64,000 nucleotides of DNA, taken from positions 13,516,001-13,580,000 of the forward strand of contig OZ316894.1 in assembly GCA_973895155.1 (NCBI GenBank), read 5' to 3'. The notes below the pieces were generated by a model. It did no database searches. It worked only from the letters and a program-made list of their open reading frames with translations, and was not told the origin of the DNA. Below are positions 10,934-23,129 of this stretch, one piece after another. Made by a program: the position numbers and the translations under genes. Within the stretch, counting starts at the first letter, position 1. The number at the start of each line of letters is the position of its first letter. The stretch comes from Marsupella aquatica (Eukaryota > Marchantiophyta).

Positions 10934-11881
10934 ATGAATATGATTGAGAAATTACAATTTAAGGCATTAGCCATAGATGGCGCAAATTATTTAACATGGT
11001 CACTTGACATTGAGGCCTATCTCGCATCCAAAGATCTGTAGGACGCAATCCTAACCGATGCAGGCCTCACACTACAACAGAAGGCAAGAGCGCTAATCTT
11101 CATTCGACATCACTTGGTCGAGCCACTCAAGACCCAGTATCTCAACCAATATAATCCCAGAATACTCTGGGAAGATCTGAGATTACAGTTTGACCACATG
11201 CGGCTCGTCTCCCTGCCAGCGGCCCGCCACGACTGGATCAACCTAAGGGTCCAAGATCACACCTCAATCGCCAGCTACAACGGCAAACTATTCCAGATCA
11301 CCTCACAACTGGCAGTCTGCGGCCACCCCATCAACGACGATGAAATGATAGAGCGCACCCTTTCAACATTCAACGCAGGAAACTTGCTCCTGGCATCGCA
11401 GTACAGAAATATGGGCTTCACTAAATATTCCGAACTGATCGCATATATGCTTCTTGCCGAAAAACACCAATTACTCCTCCTGGAGAATTCCAAATCCCGC
11501 CCACTAGGGGCCGCTGCACCACCACCAAGACCAGAAGCCAACTTCAATCGCCAGAACGTCAGGCCCAGAGGGAGAGGAAACAGAAACTTCAGAGGGAGAA
11601 GAGGCAAAAACCCCGGTAGGGGTAGATACCAACAAGGCGGCAGAGGCAACGGCCAACCCAATAGAGAAGACCAAACATTTGGAAACTTTAACAGAAGAGG
11701 CGGATATAGAGGAAGAGGAGGCGGACTCAGAGGAAGAGGCCGAGGGGGGCGCCACGCCGGGGGACATTACAATTGGAACCGAGAAGAAAATAACCCCATT
11801 GAATGTTTCAGGTGCGGAACAAAGGGACACCTACAAAGAGACTGTCGGGCACCCGCACACCTGGTCACACTCTACAAGTAG
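10934..11881 (+). pseudogene. gag: Copia-2 Gag
   Basis: Capsid/nucleocapsid protein that packages element RNA in cytoplasmic particles. Translation from the ATG at 10934 gives MNMIEKLQFKALAIDG and then the Gag core (LIFIRHHLVEPLKTQYLNQY, LRLQFDHMRL). An Arg/Gly-rich stretch follows (GRGNRNFRGRRGKNPGRGR), with repeated RGRGG, and one zinc knuckle CFRCGTKGHLQRDC (CX2CX4HX4C). A TAG at 11038-11040 interrupts the N-terminal part and another TAG closes the frame at 11879-11881. The same frame then continues directly into the protease, so the second stop may also be a mutation. Confidence 0.88.
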
Positions 11882-13207
11882 AGCCGGGAACAACCCACCA
11901 ACGGAGCACAAGGGAATTACATGGAGGCCCTAGACGACATCGAGGGCTACAGATTAGACCCAGCAGTACCCGAGGTCCACACCGCCCAACTAGGCTTCAC
12001 CTCAACACCACCAAATGACCACAGTAACTGCATTGTGGACAGCGGAACATCTCACTCAATACTACGAGACAGACATTATTTCCTCGGAATCACACCATCC
12101 AACAGATCCATGACAACGATAACAGGACCTAACCACATACAGGAAGGCTACGGCCCGGCCAGAGTCAGTTTTCCAAAAGGGACTACAATCTACATCGATT
12201 CAGCAATCTACGCACCAAGGGCCACAAGGAACCTAATCAGCTTCAACGATATCCGCGCAAATAATCTACACATCCACACAAACACCCACAACAATAGGGA
12301 AGTGCTGCAGATACTAGACAACACAAAACCAGGGGGAGGAGTACGAGAGATCTTACCGATTTACCCCCCTGGCTTATACATCACCAGAATACACTCTTAC
12401 CACACAGAACACCCCACCCTCAACTTAACTCAAACCTGGCATAATCGCCTTGGTCACCCCGGCACCAATATGTACCATAACATTATGAAGACCACGGTGG
12501 GGATACCCCACGGAGTTTGCCCCTCAACCTCGAATAGACCCTGCATCGCTTGTTCACAGGGAAAGATGGTGACTCGGCCTGCACCATCAAAAACCATACA
12601 CAAGATCCCACAATTTTTAGAGAGGATACAAGCAGATGTCTGCGGGCCAATCAAACCACCCTCCGGCCCATTTTGATACTTCATGGTCATTATAGACGCC
12701 TCCACCAAATGGTCACAGGTCTCCTTGCTCTCCACACAGAACCTGGTCTTCACTAGAATCCTATCTCACATACTGAAACTCAAACACCAATTCCCAAAGA
12801 ATCCAATCAAAACCATCAGAGTCGACAATGCGGGGGAGTTTACCTCAAAAACGTTTGACGACTTCTGTGAGACTGCAGGGATAGACACCGAATACCCGGT
12901 CCCACACGTCCACTTCCAGAATGGTATCGCCAAATCGGTGATAAAATGCATACAGATGGTGGCCAGGCCACTGCTAATGCAATCCAACTTACCAGCCTCA
13001 GCATGGGGCCATGCGGTCCTGCACGCTGCCGCCCTCCTAAGAATAAGGCCATCCTCCTTCAATACCCAGACCCCTCACTTCTTGGCATACGGGATGCCAC
13101 CGGACATCACCCATCTCCGAACATTCGGATGCCTGGTCCTGGTCCCAATACTAGGCCCCAAACGGACCAAAATGGGACCCCAGAGACAACGAGGCATCTA
13201 CTTGGGA
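11882..13207 (+). pseudogene. pol: Copia-2 protease and integrase
   Basis: Same frame as Gag. The aspartic protease has CIVDSGTSHSIL (catalytic DSG) near 12.03 kb. The integrase follows with the zinc-binding segment H...H...CIAC (RLGHPGTNMYH to CIACSQGK), then VIIDASTKWSQV, RVDNAGEFTS (second catalytic Asp) and HFQNGIAKSVIK. In the usual Copia pattern the last block reads NGLAES, so the catalytic Glu is Lys here, a G-to-A change. A TGA at 12674-12676 interrupts the frame. At 13207 the gene is split by LTR-C after GIYLG and resumes at 19880 with LDSRSIIRYLEP. Confidence 0.88.
13203..13207. other. Target-site duplication of LTR-C (left copy)
   Basis: TGGGA at 13203-13207 and again at 19880-19884 flanks the LTR-C insertion. 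Confidence 0.9.
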
Positions 13208-15176
13208 TGTCACGTCATCAGCCTTGGCCTTAACTCGGGCTTCAGCTTTAAACGGGCACCTCCTTCGTAAACATGAGGGTTTGGGCAGGGAGGGAAGAGC
13301 GTAATGCACCTAATTCACGTAAACTAGCGCTAAGTGTGCCTACTGTTAGATACGGACATCTCCTAGGTATGGTTTGTGTTCCACCGCCGGAACGTACCTT
13401 AGTCGATAACAGGATCGACCCCGGCTTAAGGACTTCTAAGCCTTCGTGTTGTCCGCCTTCGATCCGGATTCTATGATATAGGTCCTCAACCCGTGCTTGC
13501 ACCACATACCCGCAAGCTGCACCCCGTGCACGACTCAGGTAGTGCGTTCGGCCCGGCGTTGTCACCTATACACGAGATTCACACACACATACACGCGCAC
13601 AAGCATACAATCTTGATTTACACGAAGGAAATAATGGGAAAGGATTTTACTACATAGAGGACATGTGCGTACACTTGGTTGACCCGATAGCTCCGGAATG
13701 AACAGGTTCAAGGCCGAGAGAGTATACTACAATGGAGCCCGGCTCCGCACTCGCCCGACGAGCTTAGTCCTACCCCCTCCCCTTGGTACTCTTTCACTCC
13801 TAGAGGTTGGGACTCCCCGCACATACCACAGATGTCCAACTCTGAGACTAAAACCCCCTGCCTCTACCGAGGGGTGCGCTAAATACTAAGGGCCGAGGAA
13901 CGGAGTGTCCTCCCGCCCAAAGATTCGCTGACTTAGGTCCTAACTAATCTGACTATCAGGCCGAAAAATGGCTGTGTCTTATTAGAAGATCCTAATCTAC
14001 GTAGGCTGGACAGCATGGCAGTGCTGCTGTAACTAAGGCAGGTGCCTGTCCCAATAGCCTGACTTAGCTACTCCTAACCCTATTCTATTCCTACTCTGCC
14101 GCTAATGCCTGGCATGCTTTCTAGAGCCGCCCGAGTGGGAGCGGCCATCCCGCTGCTTACGAAGTCTATCGTTGTCCGCCTTGAGGAGCTGGACCTGGTC
14201 CAGCAGAGATTTGTTCTCTCCCTTCGCCGCGTCTGTCTCCTCCGCTGCCTCCTGGCATGCCTCCTCCAGCTGCTGGGCGTCGCTCGTCAGCTTGCCCGCC
14301 AGCTGGTCTTGCTTCTCGGCTTCGGTTTGGAGCCGTGCCACTTCGGGCTGTAGCGTGGCTATCTCCGCAGTGTCCCACTGGGCCCGTTCTTCGGCCTCCT
14401 CCAGGTCCTTCTGCCAAATGACAGTTTGATTCTTCAAACTGTCAATCTGGTTCCGGAGTCGTGCAATCTCGGCCTCGTTCCCAGCTTTGGCCTGCTCGGC
14501 TAGGGCGGTAAGGGCGTGCGCCTTTGTGTCATGCGATTGACATGGGTCTTAACACCAAAAATGTCACTATGGGTGCCAAAACCTCCTTGTACCTGAGGAT
14601 CACGAAGGGATGTTGTGAAGGCCGGTAAACACCAATTTATGCCCTTAACACCAGACTATCATAACAAGACTCCGTCACACATCACCCAAGCTCAATCCCT
14701 AAGAACCAAGGTTGGGAATCAGATCCATGCTCATGATAGTTCTGGTGATAAGGGGTCTTCATATCGAGCCCGTACACACAGGGCCTAACGCTACGGTGCG
14801 CATATGTCTATACGTATGCTTACTGTCATAGGTATATTTCTATTCCGCTGCCGGAATGTACCCATAAACCAATGACTCCTGACTGATTCCCGGCTTAGGG
14901 ACTTCTAAGCCATTGCCCCACCACTCTGCCATTCCACTCTCAGCAATCAGAGTTGTGACAGCCCTCACCCAACCCGCTTCAATGCACCCTGAACACCTCT
15001 CAGTGGCGCTGCTAGTTCCATCATACACTCAGATTGCCTCATACACACACACATCCATGAGAGAAATGAGGCCTGAGAGGAAAACTCAATTAGATTCAAA
15101 GATGTGCACAATAGTTCACTGAGAACACTTGATCCGAACACTAGGGCCGAAGGCTGTCTCCTCCAGATTGTGACGT

Positions 15177-15477
15177 GCTTGCCCCGCAAGCCCCATGCTT
15201 GCCATGCAAGCTCAATCCTGAACCTGAGCCCGGCTAACTCCAGATTGCGATGGCAGATTGGACTCAAACCAATCCCGTACTTGCCTTGCAAACTCAATCC
15301 TGAACTCAACCTCCTTCACTGCACTTCATTCTTGGGGGCACATACAGATCTCACACCTCCAATTCAGAACGTCAAGTTACGCATGCATAGTTGACTCGAC
15401 TTCAAAGCTGGTACCAGGCCTAACGGTGATCTACCCCAGACTGCAATGAGGCCCGGCCTCACGCTTGCCCTGCAAGC
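15177..15477. repeat. Four copies of a 15-nt palindrome in LTR-E
   Basis: GCTTGCCNNGCAAGC-type words at 15177-15191, 15197-15211, 15279-15293 (with A/A end changes) and 15463-15477. Several are followed by CTCAATCCTGAAC or a variant, so the unit is larger than the palindrome. They may be protein-binding sites of this LTR family. Confidence 0.7.
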
Positions 15478-16239
15478 TCAGCTCTGGCCATAGATCCCTT
15501 AGTGCTCTCCACCAGACAAAGGCCTGGACTCCCCATGGATCACGTAGCCTTGCCAGACTGAATTGTAAATGCTCCTCCTGCTGCCCCTTAATCAGTATCT
15601 CAGCCTCCCTAATGTGCCCACCGCAAATCGAATTGAAATGCTCCCCACAGTTTACAATCACCAATACATCACCTATCACCAAGGCTCTATATCGGGGGAA
15701 AAGAACCCAGTTGTGTTGCCCACTAGAAAGAGCCACAATCTAGCTCGCAAACCTAGCAACCCGTTGCTGTGAAGCTTGGCTGATTACTCCCTGAGTAATA
15801 GCACAACCAAGCTCTCCCCAACACGCAGCGTCCAAGTCCAGCCTTGCTTGCACAGAGCTCCTCCCTGCTGCTTAGTCTAAGGGAGATCACACAACTGAAG
15901 TCCCCCCCCTTGCCTCTACCGGGGGGCTGCTCTATATACTCTCATACTGAGCCCAAATGGGTGGATACTACGCTGCTGGAGCCCCATCCCAGCCCTAACA
16001 GAGCCGCCACTATCTCTAACTACTGAACCCTAACTCGCAACTTTATTTCTATCTCGAATTGGCTATGTACTTCGGATTTGGCCCTCCTCCATGGTTTTTG
16101 CGAGCTTGCGCCTCCTCTCCCGATTTCTCTATTCAACCATTTGCTGCGTGGATAGCAGCGTTGGAAGCGGCTTGAGCTCCTCTTTCCAACGAGGTCAATT
16201 ATAGCCGATTTGGTCAAATACACAGAGAGTTATGCCCCC

Positions 16240-16660
16240 GCAACCGAGAGGGGGTACTCACTGTTGCGCTAACCCGAGTTACATAGCTAACCCGAGTTCG
16301 GCTAACCTAGCTATCCTATCTAACTCGAGTAGAGCTAACCCGTGGTCTCAGGTTAGGCCGTTACCCGCTATCCACTATCTGCTAACCTAGCCTAAGCTGA
16401 GCCCGAACCCGAGCTTACCTATGCTAACCTGAGCCCGAGTTTAGGCTAACCCGAGTTAAGTCTAACCCGGGATCAATCTAATCCGAACTCGGGTTAAGCC
16501 TAAGCTGAAGTTGTGCTTACTTGAGCTAAGCTGAAGCCGTGCTTACCTGAGATAAGCTGAAGCCGTGCTTACCTAAGCTAAGCCATGGCCGAGCTTGGGT
16601 TAACCCGAAATTGAAGCCGAACCCGCTAATTCCGGCCACAAGTTAACCCGTCACACTAAT
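16240..16660. repeat. Short-period repeats in the U3 side of LTR-E
   Basis: CTAACCCGAGTT-like words recur irregularly. Inside the block, three 26-bp units starting AAGCTGAAG lie head to tail at 16502, 16528 and 16554, the last two nearly identical. In element orientation they lie about 0.5-0.95 kb from the LTR start, where enhancer repeats usually sit. Confidence 0.75.
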
Positions 16661-19600
16661 CAGGTTGTATCTTCCTTAATACACCTCCGTTTCCCAAGTG
16701 TTTTATATCGATTTTACTCGTCTTGACCAGATCTTTCTAATGCTCTTTACAGATCCGGATTTGGTGACATATTGAACGAGATATGGTCGCCAACCACCCG
16801 CGACATAGCCTTTTATTTCCCTAACATTCTAAGACTAGACTATGAACCACTAACCTAACTAAAAAACTGAAGCTACACACCCAAGACATTCAAATTTTAT
16901 CATGAGAACAATCACCATACCACACAACTTCATATTCAGTTATGGAGACTCGCTTCCTCCTCTCTTCCCCAGCTTCTCCTTTGTGGCCTTGACAGTGACT
17001 ACCTCAACTGTGTTTGCCTTGGTTGTGCAGTCTTCAAACTGAAATACCTTTATCCCTACTCTTAACGCCATGATTGCCCTTATTCTTGCCAGCTTGCTAA
17101 TTGTTATGCGGTATCAATAGCTACTCCTTGCATACAGCAACCTAATTACTCAGATTATAGAATAAGGACCATGTCATCGGCGTCACACTTTGCTAACAAA
17201 TCATCGGCGGCTGCAACTTTGGGTCGTAGTTGCAGAAACTCAGCCTCTTGAGCCGCAACTTCGTTCTTTAAGTATACGGACTCCACCCGGTACCGCTCTA
17301 TCCTCTGAAGGGCCTCTGACTGGGCCCGACCTGCCTTTACTGCGGCAACTAACTCCTGATTGAAGAAACAGGCTACCTTCCGGGCCATGAACTCCCCGGT
17401 ATCCCGGGCAATTTGATGAGAGAAATCTCCTAGAAGCCCGTTCAGAAATGTACCCGGTACGAAGAGTTCCGGGTGGTCCAGGTTGTGCCTGTCCGGAGTT
17501 GGGCACGGGCAGACGTCAACACGCGCGGGGGCTGGGGCTGTGACATCCAGCCCTGGGGACGTAATGTTGGAAGGGGCTGGAGTGTCCTCCTGCAGCAATG
17601 TCCGGTTCTCTGGAATAGCCACCGGTGGGTCTTTGGGAGACCCGGGCTTGAGTAAGACCTCCGCTGTACCGACTTCTGTACTTAGCCCGGCCTGTTGGAT
17701 CGCATCTATGGTTGCGATAACCGACCCATCCGGTACCTCCTCGGTTACGACTACAGCTACTTGTGGGGGTGGGGTGGGTGAAGTTTGCGTGTCCGCTGGA
17801 CCTCGGGCCTCGGGTTGGGGCCGTCTCTCCAAGACCGTGAAAACCCACCTAGCTGGGACCAGCTTTGTAATGTTGACACGAGGAAGGGTTCGTCGATCAA
17901 ACCGAGCATACCACTCAAGAATGATCTCGATGTGGCTAGCGAAGTACGCCTTCCCGCCAACGTCTTCCTTCGCCGCTCCATCTCTTCATGGAATTTCTTA
18001 GCAAAGTAGGACGCTCACTTCCTAGGTCAATAGTTCTTGACCAAGATAACCTGGGCGGCGGAGATCTCCCCCCGGGGTTCCATCATGTGGAGGGCGTACC
18101 TTTGGAACTCCAGTCGCTTAGCTATCTCGGGGATGAGGCAGGTCCTCATCACGAACCCGTTGTCCACTGCTCCCTCTGAGGGAAAACTCGAGGATTGGTA
18201 CTTGGCTCCCTTGCCCCCGGGAGCCCGTGATTCGACTCGATGGTCACCTTCGGGTAATCCGAAGATCATCTTGAGCCGTTCTTCCATGAGGGACACATTC
18301 CTTCCCCGTAGCCGAGTATGTTGACGTGCGTCATCATAATTCTTGACGAATTCTGTCATGTCCTCCCTGTAGTACCTGCAAGTGTTCCAGGGGAGAGAGG
18401 TGAGGTGCTCGAATCCCTGAGTCTTCAGGTACATTGCATGCTTGGGATGGAGGATGTTCTTATGCACGTTTTCCCCCATGCGGTGCATTGTCACCTTGGC
18501 CACGGCTACCGTGGCCAAGGGTAACCCGGATGCAGTGGTGGGTTCCTTCCTCTTCTTCCCCCGTGACTGGCTCGGGGAGGGTGACACCTCCCCATCCTCT
18601 CGATCGGGCATAGGTAGTGCTACCGCCGTTAGTATTGGTCCCGGGGCGGCCACGGTCACCGTGTTGTCTGCTGGAGCCGCTCCTTGGGTCCGAGCATGGG
18701 GAGGGGACGATGTAGTGTCGGCCCCCTGAGTGTTTGCTCCTCTGGGCCGCCTGAGCAAGGGTGGGGTAGCCTCGTCATCGTTGCTAAGGTCCACAGCGTT
18801 GATGACGGAGCGTACTTGTACTGCTGGTGGGGCGATCGGCGGTGGGGGTTGGCTAGGCTGAGACTGAGACTGAGACTGAAGCTGAGCCTGAGCCTGAGTC
18901 TGCGTTGGTGCAGGTACGGGTATGGGGTCGACTCGGTCGGCGCCGGTGGTTGCGGGTCTAGTTCCCATGAAGCTCTGCAGGTGCTGGTAGAAGTTCTCCG
19001 AAGCAAGTGCAGACAACCTTGTCGAACGGGTAGTGCTAGACTCATTGTTGATGATAGCCCAAACCTAAGCAGGGATGTGGTCGAAGTGATGTCGTTGCAA
19101 GTCGATCGTACCCGGGATATTGAAGACCTCGTCCGGAAGCTGAAGCAATGCTTCCCAGAAACCGATATATTTGTCTCTGTTGAAGAAGTACCCAGATACC
19201 TCTGCTGGTCGGTAAAGCTCGCTCTGAGACGGGTAGTCAAAGTTAAGGATGTAGTGGTGTCGTCCTGCTAGGCGGATGGCTCTCTCGTACTCGCATTCTA
19301 TTTTGTATCGGCGCGGGTTGACGTGTTTCAATGAGTCGGCCAAGTGTCTTCCGGTAGATAGGAACTGCGTCCAAAATTGAATGGCCGAACTGGAGAGGAT
19401 CGTGTGCGACATTCAAAGGAGATAGTAGTGGCGACTTAGAGCGAATGAGAGAGCTGGGGTTGAAGCTGGCGCGTGGACTGATGGACTGGTGCACTCCAAA
19501 GGGTCGGCTCCCTTTTTATACCTTGAGGGCTTGTCGATCCCCCGACATCTCCTCGTTGCCTATAGGCTGAACCGTTCACACTTCTAGTGTACCGGCCACT

Positions 19601-19879
19601 CCGCCGGTCTGAGTCACCGCGTGTCAGTGGACGCCTCCTGAAGTTTGTTATACGGACCCGAGGGAGGGGCCCCTCCATGCTCGTAACCCGGGCGTGCGAA
19701 TGGCGACGCGCCGCCAGCCCGAACATGAATTCCCCTTATTGACTAATGATTTCCTACTCATAATGGCTACCTAAATACTGTCGTTATGCTAATCATAGCG
19801 GCCTAAGATACCCCTAATGCGCGTGCTAGGCACGGTTTAGACCGAATTACTCATTACTTGCCATACCGGCGGCGTCACA

Positions 19880-20420
19880 TGGGACTAGACTCACGCTCTA
19901 TCATCAGGTACCTGGAACCCACGACAGCAGACGTATTTAAAGCAAGGTTCCAAGACTGCCAATTCTTCGAAGAAGAATTCCCAACTCTCGCCGAAAACAC
20001 TGCTAGAAGCGGACATGTCAAAGCACATGAACTACAATGGCTGCCCACGAACCCAATCACTGATGACCACCAGACCAGAGAAGCAGACCAAGGAGTACAG
20101 AGGGTCCTCCATTTATAGAAAATGCTCACGAACCTACCTGACTCATTCAACGATGCAGCTGCAGTCACACGGTCACACACGGAGGCAGCAAATATACCCG
20201 CAAGAATCTCACGGACAGCCCCACCGGCAACGGCAACCGCACCAAAGGCAAAATGGGGACGACCCCCGAGCTCTAAGGATACATACCCGCGACCACCACG
20301 CAACGCATCACCAGCAACAACGGCCACCCCTGCACGAAGATCACCCCCTCCAAGGGATACAGCAAACAAGGAAATAACAATCAGCTACACACACCGGACA
20401 GATGCTACAGCAAAATAAAA
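19880..20420 (+). pseudogene. pol: Copia-2 integrase C-terminus and linker
   Basis: The reading frame resumes after LTR-C with LDSRSIIRYLEPTT and DVFKARFQDCQFFEEEFP, typical of the Copia integrase C-terminal region, and then a Pro/Thr/Ala-rich linker. A TAG at 20116-20118 interrupts it. Near 20416 the frame changes by one base before the RT block. Confidence 0.8.
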
Positions 20421-22354
20421 CACAAATCAACGACCACTTCGCATTCCATATCTCTGAGGAGATAACCAACGAAACCCCTGACCCCATTACGGTAGCAGAG
20501 GCTCAATCTCGACCAGACTGGCATCAATGGGAGCTGGCCATAAACTCTGAATTAGACTCCCTGATAAAATGAAACGTCTTCGGACCCGTAATCCCTGCAC
20601 CTGCAGGGACACACCTTACGGGATACAAGTTCACTTTCTTGAGGAAACGAAATGCAAAAGGAGAGGTCATCAGATACAAAGCTCGCTTGGTAGCGAAGGG
20701 CTACACCCAAATCCCCAGCCGGGACTTCAATCAAACATACTCACCGGTGATGGATTCCATAACATACCGGTACCTCATTGCATTTACACTCATGCACAAG
20801 CTCGTCATGTACACGCTAGACGTGATCACAGCCTATCTGTATGGTATCCTAGATACCACAATATACATGAAGGCACCCCCGGAACTGATCAAAAGAATAA
20901 GGTTCCACATTGAGGGGGAGAAGAACGGTACCACAGACCGCGTTCTACAACCGGGCATAACCCAAACCGGCCCTATAGGCAATTTGGACAAAACGACGAG
21001 CGGACCTGCAGTACCGACACCAAAGGATGTGCTTCACACATCTGACCGCAGGAAACGAAGGCTCCTCCTACCGAACACCGCTGCTACACAGCCAAAACGA
21101 GTCAAGAAAGAACTTGCAGTCCAAGTCCTATGCTCAATGTACGGATTAAAACAGAGCAGACGCACCTGGTACAAACGATTCAAAGCTGAAATGCTCACAC
21201 TGAACTTCAATACTGACGACATTGCCCCTTGCTTGTTCCTCAAACAGGAGGCAGATGAATTCGTTATCATCGCAATTTATGTAGATGACATAAACATCTT
21301 CGGCACAGTAACGATAATGCACAAGACAATCAAAATCCTGAAGAAGACATTCGAGATGAGGGATATCGGGAAGCCGAGCTACTGCCTGGGGTTACAATTC
21401 AACTACTTGCAACAGGGCATCCTGATCAACCAATCAACTTATACCGAAAAGGCGCTACGGAAATTCAACATGGCATCCGCCCACCTGGTCAGCACCCCCA
21501 TGGACCTGAGATCCTCAGACCCCACAAGGGACACATTTAAAAAACGGGCAGAGACAGAGGAGGTTCTTGGCCCCGAGAAGCCATACCTCTCAGCCATCGG
21601 GGCCCTGATGTACCTGGCGACACAGTCACGCCCCGACATCGCTTTCGCCGTCAATCTACTCGCTCGCCATAGCTCCAACCCCACAATCCGACATTGGAAC
21701 GGAGTAAAAAGGGTATTTCGATACCTGCGCGGCACAACGGACATGGGGCTATTCTTCCCCAAGAACTCAGAAAACATGCTGACCGGCTATGCAGACGCGG
21801 GCTACCTCTCAGACCCAGACGATGCAAAATCCCAAACGGGATACGTCTTCCTACAAGGTGGCACGACGATCTCTTGGAAAAGCAGCAAACAATCACTCAC
21901 AGCGACCTCCTCAAATCACGCCGAGATAATAGCACTATACGAGGCCACCAGGGAAAGCATCCGGCTGAGAAACCTGATAAACCACATATACCTGCATATA
22001 GGAAGATCGCAGCTAAAGAAACCAACAACTATATACGAAGACAACCGACCCTGCGTGGAGCAGATAGTCCAAGGATTCATTAAAGGGGATAGAATCAAAC
22101 ACATAGCACCCAAATTCTTTTTCACTCATGAACAGCATGGCGAACAGGTCCAAGTACAATGGATTCCAAGTAAGGACAACCGCGCGGACTTATTCACCAA
22201 ACCACTCCCACCAGCGCTACACCGCGAACACGCCCACGGGATAGGACTGCGCAGTATGGCATCACTTTTACAAGGACAAGAACTTACCATCGAGGAACTT
22301 ACCCAAACTGCATACCTATTATTGCCGATCAAACCGATACAACGGGAGCTCTAA
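20421..22354 (+). pseudogene. pol: Copia-2 reverse transcriptase and RNase H
   Basis: Starts with EAQSRPDWHQWELAINSELD, the usual Copia RT entry. A TGA at 20568-20570 stands where Trp is expected (LIKWNVF). From there the frame is open for about 590 codons: RYKARLVAKGYTQ, FNQTYSPVMD, DVITAYLYG, the junction CSMYGLKQSRRTWYKRF, the catalytic YVDDINIFG, then the RNase H region (GYADAGYLSDPDD, SSNHAEIIALYEA, EDNRPCVEQI) and ADLFTKPLPP. Between the fingers and the YGLKQS block there is an extra segment of about 60 residues rich in Thr/Arg/Lys. The polymerase core looks intact apart from the upstream stops. Confidence 0.9.
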
Positions 22355-22850
22355 CACCACAGGCTAACCCCAATCCGCCACCCCGAACCATCGAGAATCA
22401 CGCAGAACCGATGAGACTTGACCAATCTCAACACACAAACGACGACCTCCCGACATGGCCACACCGACTACCGAACAAACGAAGATTCAAACGACGTCAG
22501 CAGCCCACCAAAGCAATAGACTGACGACTAGGAGGCGTCCACCCCGTGGCCCGCAGGATTAGGGTAGAAGCGCAAACAGCTCCTTAAACATAAAGACAGA
22601 CCACGAGTCTTTAGACACACTAACGAACACATACATAGAGATTACACCCTTTAATTTCCCTTTTGCACACTCAAAGGACTTACAGTCAATAACTGGACCC
22701 CAACCTATATTATAGTAGTGGCACTCTTTCCATGATGGAAGCATGGTTTTAATGAGACCATACTACATTGGGCCAGACTATAGACCATAGGGTTAGCTTT
22801 CCCCATCACATGGTTGGCTGTAACACACTCATCACCCAACCAAGGGGGAG
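22355..22850 (+). other. Copia-2 3' untranslated region and polypurine tract
   Basis: Non-coding. It ends with CCAAGGGGGAG at 22840-22850 directly before the 3' LTR, the expected plus-strand primer. Confidence 0.8.
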
Positions 22851-23019
22851 TGTTATAAGTCATAAACCTAACCCCAGTAAACTAGACTTACCCTAGTGAA
22901 TAGGGATAAGAGGTGGTTACATAACCACCACACCTTGTACTACATAGGGAGCCCCCATACTCCCAAATGAAACAGAAGGTAGTGAGTTTGTTGGCGCACA
23001 ATATCTATGTCTCTGAATA
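22851..23019 (+). repeat. Copia-2 3' LTR
   Basis: 169 bp, differing from the 5' LTR by eye at two positions (GTCATAAACC against GTGATAAACC; GCACAATATC against GCACGATATC). Followed by the duplicate GAAAT. Confidence 0.92.
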
Positions 23020-23129
23020 GAAATTCTATATATTTCTAGTTTTTTGTAATTTACTCACTACTTACGTAGCCCTCCTCTCAAACAGCGTCGTGCCCTTACA
23101 AGCCATTAGAGTGGGGTAGATAATATTTC

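Larger units (their letters stand above)
14527..17187 (-). mobile_element. LTR-E: solo LTR of a related family, inserted in LTR-C
   Basis: A 2,661-bp block starting TGTCATGCG and ending CGGCGTCACA, flanked by CTTTG (14522-14526 and 17188-17192). The ends resemble those of the Gypsy-A LTR (TGTCA...TCACA), and it carries the same hairpin pair (ATTCCGCTGCCGGAAT at 14842-14857, GGCTTA...TAAGCC at 14892-14911), so it is a non-coding LTR of a sister family. I see no credible ORF. It contains a palindrome series at 15177-15477 and short tandem repeats at 16502-16579. Confidence 0.88.
14102..19412 (-). pseudogene. LTR-C copy of the LTR-encoded ORF
   Basis: Same protein as in LTR A and LTR B (see 47249-49885). 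From the N-terminus: 19412-19065 gives MSHTILSSSAIQFWT and the conserved RPAEVSGYFFNRDKYIGFWE. A TAG then stands where LTR B has CAG (HIPAQ). 19016-18027 carries the Gln/Pro-rich linker and IFGLPEGDHRVES. A stop near 18027 and a 7-base deletion near 17960 shift the frame, and 17832-17155 continues to the coiled coil. The last part (14437-14102) lies beyond the nested LTR-E. The copy is inactive but useful as a reference for the ancestral sequence. Confidence 0.8.
13208..19879 (-). mobile_element. LTR-C: solo LTR of the Gypsy-A family, inserted in Copia-2
   Basis: Starts TGTCACGTCATC and ends GGCGGCGTCACA, matching the ends of LTR B (46352-50352), with a 5-bp duplication TGGGA. Without the nested LTR-E it is about 4.0 kb. 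No gag-pol sequence accompanies it, so it is a solo LTR left by recombination between the two LTRs of a full element. Orientation is minus, judged from the embedded ORF and the terminal hairpins. Confidence 0.9.
10348..23019 (+). mobile_element. Copia-2: nearly complete Ty1/Copia retrotransposon
   Basis: Two 169-bp LTRs (10348-10516 and 22851-23019) differ by eye at only two positions, and the element is flanked by the 5-bp duplication GAAAT (10343-10347 and 23020-23024). Gene order is Gag, protease, integrase, reverse transcriptase, RNase H, which defines Copia. Without the nested LTR-C insertion the element is about 6.0 kb. It is recent in LTR terms but not autonomous: the single gag-pol frame has premature stops, a frameshift near 20416 and a substituted integrase catalytic residue. 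Confidence 0.93.

Noticed and set aside
13320-13335. TAGCGCTA words in the large LTRs (also about 36828 and 46463)
   Set aside because: Short 8-nt palindrome without the AGCG-N-CGCTAG spacing of the 25-35 kb sites; treated as unrelated.
17473-18729. Plus-strand open frames across the LTR ORF
   Set aside because: They are antisense shadows of the minus-strand LTR protein; codon pattern and conservation across copies favour the minus strand.
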